Positions 60,085 through 64,000 of a stretch of 64,000 bases of DNA are shown one piece after another (position 1 is the stretch's first letter; every line of letters begins with the position of its first letter). A program made the position numbers and the translations under genes. Under the pieces are notes generated by a model. The model did not search any database and had not been told where the DNA came from. It worked only from the letters and a program-made list of their open reading frames with translations. Source of the DNA: Emydura subglobosa (Eukaryota > Chordata > Testudines > Chelidae); the NCBI GenBank assembly GCA_007922225.1, contig ML680008.1:1-64000 (forward strand), read 5' to 3'.

Positions 60085-60215
60085 GAACTGGAGATAGACT
60101 GCAGGAATCCTGGCTCCCGGCCCCTTGCTCTAACCCCCTAGACCCCCTCCCTTCCCAGAGCCAGGGATAGAACCCAGGGGTCCTGGCTCCCCTGCAACCC
60201 AACCCCACCCAGCCC
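60085..60215 (-). repeat. SINE-head tandem, reverse
   Basis: Two reversed units (ggaatcctggctcccggccccttgctctaaccccctagacccc, gaacccaggggtcctggctccc). Confidence 0.7.
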
Positions 60216-60459
60216 ATTAGCTCTCACCAGCCTCTCTACAAACAGTTCAGCTGCTTCCCGAAAAGCAAAGCACCACATGATGGGAAGTGGGGTCCTGGTG
60301 AAATCCTAGATTCTGGCCGACCACCGGAGAAGGCCCAGGGGGGACTCCTTCACTGGGGGACAGGGGGTCCCGAGATGGCAGGGTAGGGAGAATCCGCTCA
60401 CCACCCAAACCAGCTGAAAGGAGGGCAGAGTTCAGAGTAACCGCACTGCCAGGGTGAGA

Positions 60460-60985
60460 CTGGTTCAGAGCCAGGATGCCTGGGTTCTCTCCCCATCTTG
60501 GGGAGGGGCATGGGGTCTAGTGGTTAGAGACGGGAGGCTGGGAGCCAAGACTCCTGGGTTCAGTAGAAGTGAGCACGTCCTGTGCAATGCCATTGCTTGT
60601 TGGGGCCGGGCCAGTCCCGGGGCCGTGACGCAGTTATTCCCTCCTGGCTGCGCTGTGGTTACCGAGACTGGGCCGTGCCCCAGCCGTGGGGGGGGGGGAT
60701 TTTGGGCCCAGGGAGCAAGCTGGGAACTTGCCGCAGCAATAACGCGGCTGGGTGCAGGGCTGGGGGAACGGCGCCGCTCGGTGCAGAGAGACGGTAACCC
60801 CTGCTGGGCTCTCTGGGGGCCATTACATCTGGGAGGGAGATTTGCCAACCAGCAACTGAAGCGATGGTGGAAGGGGGAGGGAAAAGAACAGAACCCAGGA
60901 GTCCTGGCTCCCAACCCCCGCTGCTCTAACCACTAGGAAACACTCCCCTCCCAGAGCCAGAGAGAGAACCCTGGTGCTCTAGCTT
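60460..60985. repeat. Direct repeat upstream of ETHE1-B exon 1
   Basis: SINE head, then a unique block (gtgagcac..cctgtgcaat, ccagtcccgggg, attccctcctggctgc, gggaacttgccgcag, gggggaacggcgc, ctgctgggctctctggggg, gcaactgaagcgatggtgg), then a reversed SINE head. The same series recurs in order at 61220-61720 within intron 1 of ETHE1-B. Confidence 0.8.
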
Positions 60986-61069
60986 CAAGCCCCACCCTCC
61001 AACTTCAACAGCTTTAAGAACTCCAGCCTGCCCTGCGCTCCCCGCCCCCGCCTCCTTTGTTCCGCCCCC

Positions 61070-61090
61070 ACCTGTGGCATTTAAAGGACT
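61070..61090 (+). promoter_or_regulatory. ETHE1 copy B core promoter element
   Basis: ggcatttaaaggactc, about 75 nt upstream of the ATG, matches gcatttaaagggcc in copy A. GC boxes (cccgcccccg, tccgccccca) lie just upstream. Confidence 0.5.
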
Positions 61091-61152
61091 CGTCCCAGCC
61101 CGGCCTGGCACCAGCACATCGCCCGGGGCCCAGCCGCCTGCACGCCCGAGCC

Positions 61153-63590
61153 ATGACCCTGAGACCACATTGCACCTGCTGTGCCCAGGGCCAGGGGCTG
61201 CTCTTCCGGCAGGTGAGCTCCAGGCATGGGGGGCTGGGAGCCAGGACGCCTGGGTTCACTCCCCGGCTCTGGGAGGGGAGTGGTGCCTAGTGGTTAGAGC
61301 GGGGGGGGCTGGGAGCCAGGACTGCTAGAGGTGAGCACATATTCTGTAATCCTGTTGCCTGCTGAATCCGGAGCCAGTCCCGGGGGCCTGACACAATTAT
61401 TCCCTCCTGGCTGCCCTGCGGTTGCCAGGACTGTGTCGTCCCATGGCTCCGGGCTGGGGGGGGGTTGGGGGGGGAATGGATTTTGGGCCCCAGGGAGTGG
61501 GCTGGGAACTTACCATGGCAGTGACACTGCTGGGGGAACGGCGCTGCTCGGTGTGAAGAGACAGTAACTCCTGCTGGGCTCTCTGGGGGTCATTAAACCA
61601 GCAACTGAAGTGATGGTGGAAGGGGAGTGAAAGGAACAGAACCCAGGAGTCCTGGCTCCCAGCCCCCCCCGCTCTAACCACTAGCCCCCACTCCCCTCCC
61701 TGAGCTAACTGGATCTCGCCTCCTCAGCTCTTTGAGCCCGAGAGCTGCACCTACACCTACTTGCTCGCGGATCGGAAGACCAAGGAGGCGGTTCTGATCG
61801 ACCCGGTTCTGGAAACGGTCAAGCGGGACGTGAAGCTGGTGAAGGAGCTGGGCCTCAACTTACTGTACGCAGGTGAGGCCAGCCCAGAGGTGGGGGCCTG
61901 GCTGGCCTGCTGGGGCAGGGGATGGGCACGGGGGCTTTCCCTTCTAGGGGGCGCTGCCCCCATCCAGCCCCGGGAGGGGGGAACGGGTCAGGTTCCCGTC
62001 TGTAAATACCTGGTTCTGCTCCCCGCAGCCAACACCCACTGCCACGCAGACCACGTCACGGGCACCGGGCTGCTGAAGAAGCTACTGCCCGGCTGCCGCA
62101 GCGTCATCTCCCAGGACAGCGGGGCCTTGGCCGACATCCTCATCCGCGAGGGTCACAGCCTGGAATTCGGGGCCTTCGTAAGTCACCTGGGCATGGGGGC
62201 TGGGAGCCGGGACTGCTGGGTTCTATCCCTGGCTCGGGGGGGGGAGTGGGGTCTAGTGGTTAGAGCAGGGGAGTTGGCAGTCAGGACTCCTGGGTCCCAT
62301 GGAGGGGTGATGTCACTGGCTCTCCCCGTCTGCAGGCGCTGGAAGCCCGCTCCACGCCTGGACACACGGACGGCTGCCTGACCTATGTGCTCAATGACAA
62401 GAGCATGGCCTTCACCGGGGACGCGCTGCTGATCCGGGGCTGCGGCCGCACCGACTTCCAGCAGGGTACGGGCGACCTGGGGGCGACCCTGAGTGCTGGG
62501 GTGATGGGGCGGGGACGCGTTGCTAGGGTGAAGGGGATCTTGGAGCGGTAGTGACTGGTTGCCATGGGGACATGAGGGTGTATCCCCCATGGCAATGGGG
62601 GACATGCCCAGCAGTTGCCGTGGTGATGGGGGGTTATCTCTAGGGCATGGCTGGTAGTGAACAGGGCATCTCTGGGCCCGCCTGCCATAGCAATGAGAAC
62701 GTGGCTGCTGGGTGCCAGGGGTGGCAGGCGTGTCTCTGGGGCCCGGCCGGTGGGTGCTGGGGGGGCAGTGGGGGTGCTGTGCTGGGGGCGTAGCCAGGGG
62801 GCAGTGGGGATGCTGTGCTGGGGGCGTAGCCAGGGGGCAGTGGGGGTGCTGGACCAGAGGGTTCAGAGGGAGGCACTAAGGACATGGGCTGAGTGCCAGG
62901 CTGGGTAGTGGGAGCTTCAGCCTGCGGGAGCTGGGGTTCCCACGGGGCACTGGGGCGATCCAGGGCTGCCGTGCTGGGGCTTTGCTGTGTCCCCCACCCC
63001 ATGGTAACCAGGCCCCACTTTTCTCCCCGGCCAGGCTCCCCGGAGACCCTGTACCACTCGGTGCACGAGAAAATCTTCACGCTCCCCGGGGAGTGTCTGA
63101 TCTACCCCGCCCACGACTACACGGGTGAGCCCCGCACGGCGCTGGGGGATGCTGTGCTGCGGGGGGGGGGGGGGGCTGGGGGGGCTGGGCGGGGGGGGGG
63201 GGGGGGGGGCTCTGCAGGGGGCGCTGTGCTGCTGGCGTAGGGTGGGGGGCTCCCCCTGCTGGTCCTGTATCTGACCTGTCCCCTGGCGCCCCCTGCAGGC
63301 CAGACCGTGTCCACGGTGGAAGAAGAGAGGACCCTGAACCCCCGACTGGCCCAGAGCTGCGAGGCCTTTGTCCAGCTGATGAACAACTTGAACCTGCCTT
63401 ATCCCAAACAAATTGGTGAGGCTGGAGCCAGGACGCCTGGGTTCTCTCCCCAGATGTGGGGCTGGTGTGGGGTGACGGGGACTGGTCTCCTCTATCAGAA
63501 TATGTCTAATGTGTCTCCATTTTTTCACCCTCTGCAGATATTGCCGTCCCGGCGAACCTCAAATGCGGGATCCAGGATATAGAAAGTTAG
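61153..63590 (+). CDS. ETHE1: ETHE1 copy B, sulfur dioxygenase without presequence
   Basis: Seven exons: 61153-61212, 61728-61872, 62029-62177, 62336-62465, 63035-63124, 63299-63415, 63538-63590 (744 nt, 247 aa). The frame is open and all splice sites are canonical. Catalytic residues are intact: THCHADH at 71-77, iron ligands His72, His128 and Asp147, with Arg156 and Cys240. Exon 1 is only 60 nt ([20 protein letters not shown]) against 114 nt in copy A, and no in-frame upstream ATG exists in the short upstream frame. The protein therefore lacks a presequence, and cytosolic location is inferred. Exons 3 and 4 are almost identical to copy A, while exons 2 and 7 carry several amino-acid changes (for example exon 2 L-to-R, M-to-T, A-to-V, E-to-K). 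Unlikely to be a pseudogene. Confidence 0.93.
61220..61720. repeat. Direct repeat in ETHE1-B intron 1
   Basis: Second copy of the 60460-60985 block, about 760 bp downstream. Differences include loss of a short piece before gcaactgaag and scattered substitutions. Confidence 0.8.
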
Positions 63591-64000
63591 CCCGCCCTCT
63601 TCACTGCTAGGCCACGCCCCCACTATAAGCCCCACCCATCCCATAGGCCACGCCCACTCAGTGACCCTTACTGAGGATGGAGAGGCCTTTAACCTGTCCC
63701 TGGCTTTCACTCCAATCCCCACCCTTAAGACAAATCTGGGGGCTCCCTCTCATCCGGTCCTAGGTGGACACGTTCATCCCTTAATGGGGGTGATTAATGA
63801 TCTTCAAACAAGGCAGTTTCTCTTTCTTCCTGCCCTGTAAGCTCCCCCCCAATTCATCTGACACCCCCAGTCTGGTGGTAGGCAGCTTGCATCTTCCTCC
63901 GCACTGGCTGTGGGGTGGGGGTGTCCCACTGGTCCTCCCAATCTGTTTCAGAATAGTGGGGTCCCCCGGGAACCCTAACGGGGTCTGTTAGGGACTGATC
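63591..64000. other. ETHE1-B 3' flank
   Basis: The opening (cccgccctcttcactgctaggccacgcc) parallels the sequence after copy A (51051 onward), so the duplication extends into the 3' flank, for example the ccccagtctgg and gggtgtcc segments. No polyadenylation AATAAA is seen before the window ends. Confidence 0.5.

Noticed and set aside
61057..61152. Extended N terminus for ETHE1 copy B beginning at 61057
   Set aside because: The codon at 61057 is TTG, not ATG, and the stretch covers the core promoter element; the first ATG in frame is 61153.

Overview
The window looks like genomic DNA from a turtle, or a close sauropsid relative. It is GC-rich and intron-rich, carries CR1 LINEs with the octamer 3' tail, and is full of a tRNA-headed, MIR-like SINE. 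The gene order, a phospholipase-A2-inhibitor/Ly6 (PINLYP-type) cluster followed by XRCC1 and ETHE1, matches the conserved amniote block on human 19q13.31, with the same relative orientations. Species-level assignment is inference.

Layout. 1.8-7.2 kb, 14.3-19.9 kb and 21.7-25.7 kb: three paralogous minus-strand genes for two-domain Ly6/uPAR (LU) proteins of the gamma-type phospholipase A2 inhibitor family. Each has five coding exons with every intron in phase 1, and each ends near a related polyadenylation signal. Between the first two genes lies a roughly 1.1 kb tandem duplication. One copy is split by a 2.4 kb CR1, and hAT-like MITEs lie nearby. 27.4-28.5 kb: a CRE-like repeat array and a CpG-rich promoter with palindromic NRF1-type sites, leading into XRCC1 (plus strand, 17 exons, 658 aa, 28515-36849).

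36.9-48.2 kb has no recognisable host gene. It holds SINEs, a CR1 fragment inside an AT-rich island, a second non-LTR reverse-transcriptase fossil, and a minisatellite interrupted by a MITE. 48.2-51.05 kb is a complete ETHE1 (copy A, 265 aa, with a mitochondrial-type presequence). 51-61 kb is again non-genic, with a possible solo LTR and an old LINE broken by later insertions. 61.15-63.6 kb is a second complete ETHE1 (copy B, 247 aa) whose first exon lacks the presequence.

The cluster proteins are predicted extracellular: gene 1 probably membrane-tethered, genes 2 and 3 secreted. XRCC1 is a nuclear single-strand-break repair scaffold, and ETHE1 is a sulfur dioxygenase, so apart from conserved synteny no shared pathway is implied. 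The most notable points are the second ETHE1 with altered targeting and a likely gene-conversion tract, disulfide losses that follow LU pairing across the cluster, loss of the XRCC1 redox cysteine at position 12, and the decayed CRE array upstream of XRCC1. All exon boundaries were read by eye from GT/AG signals, phase and homology; no search was run.
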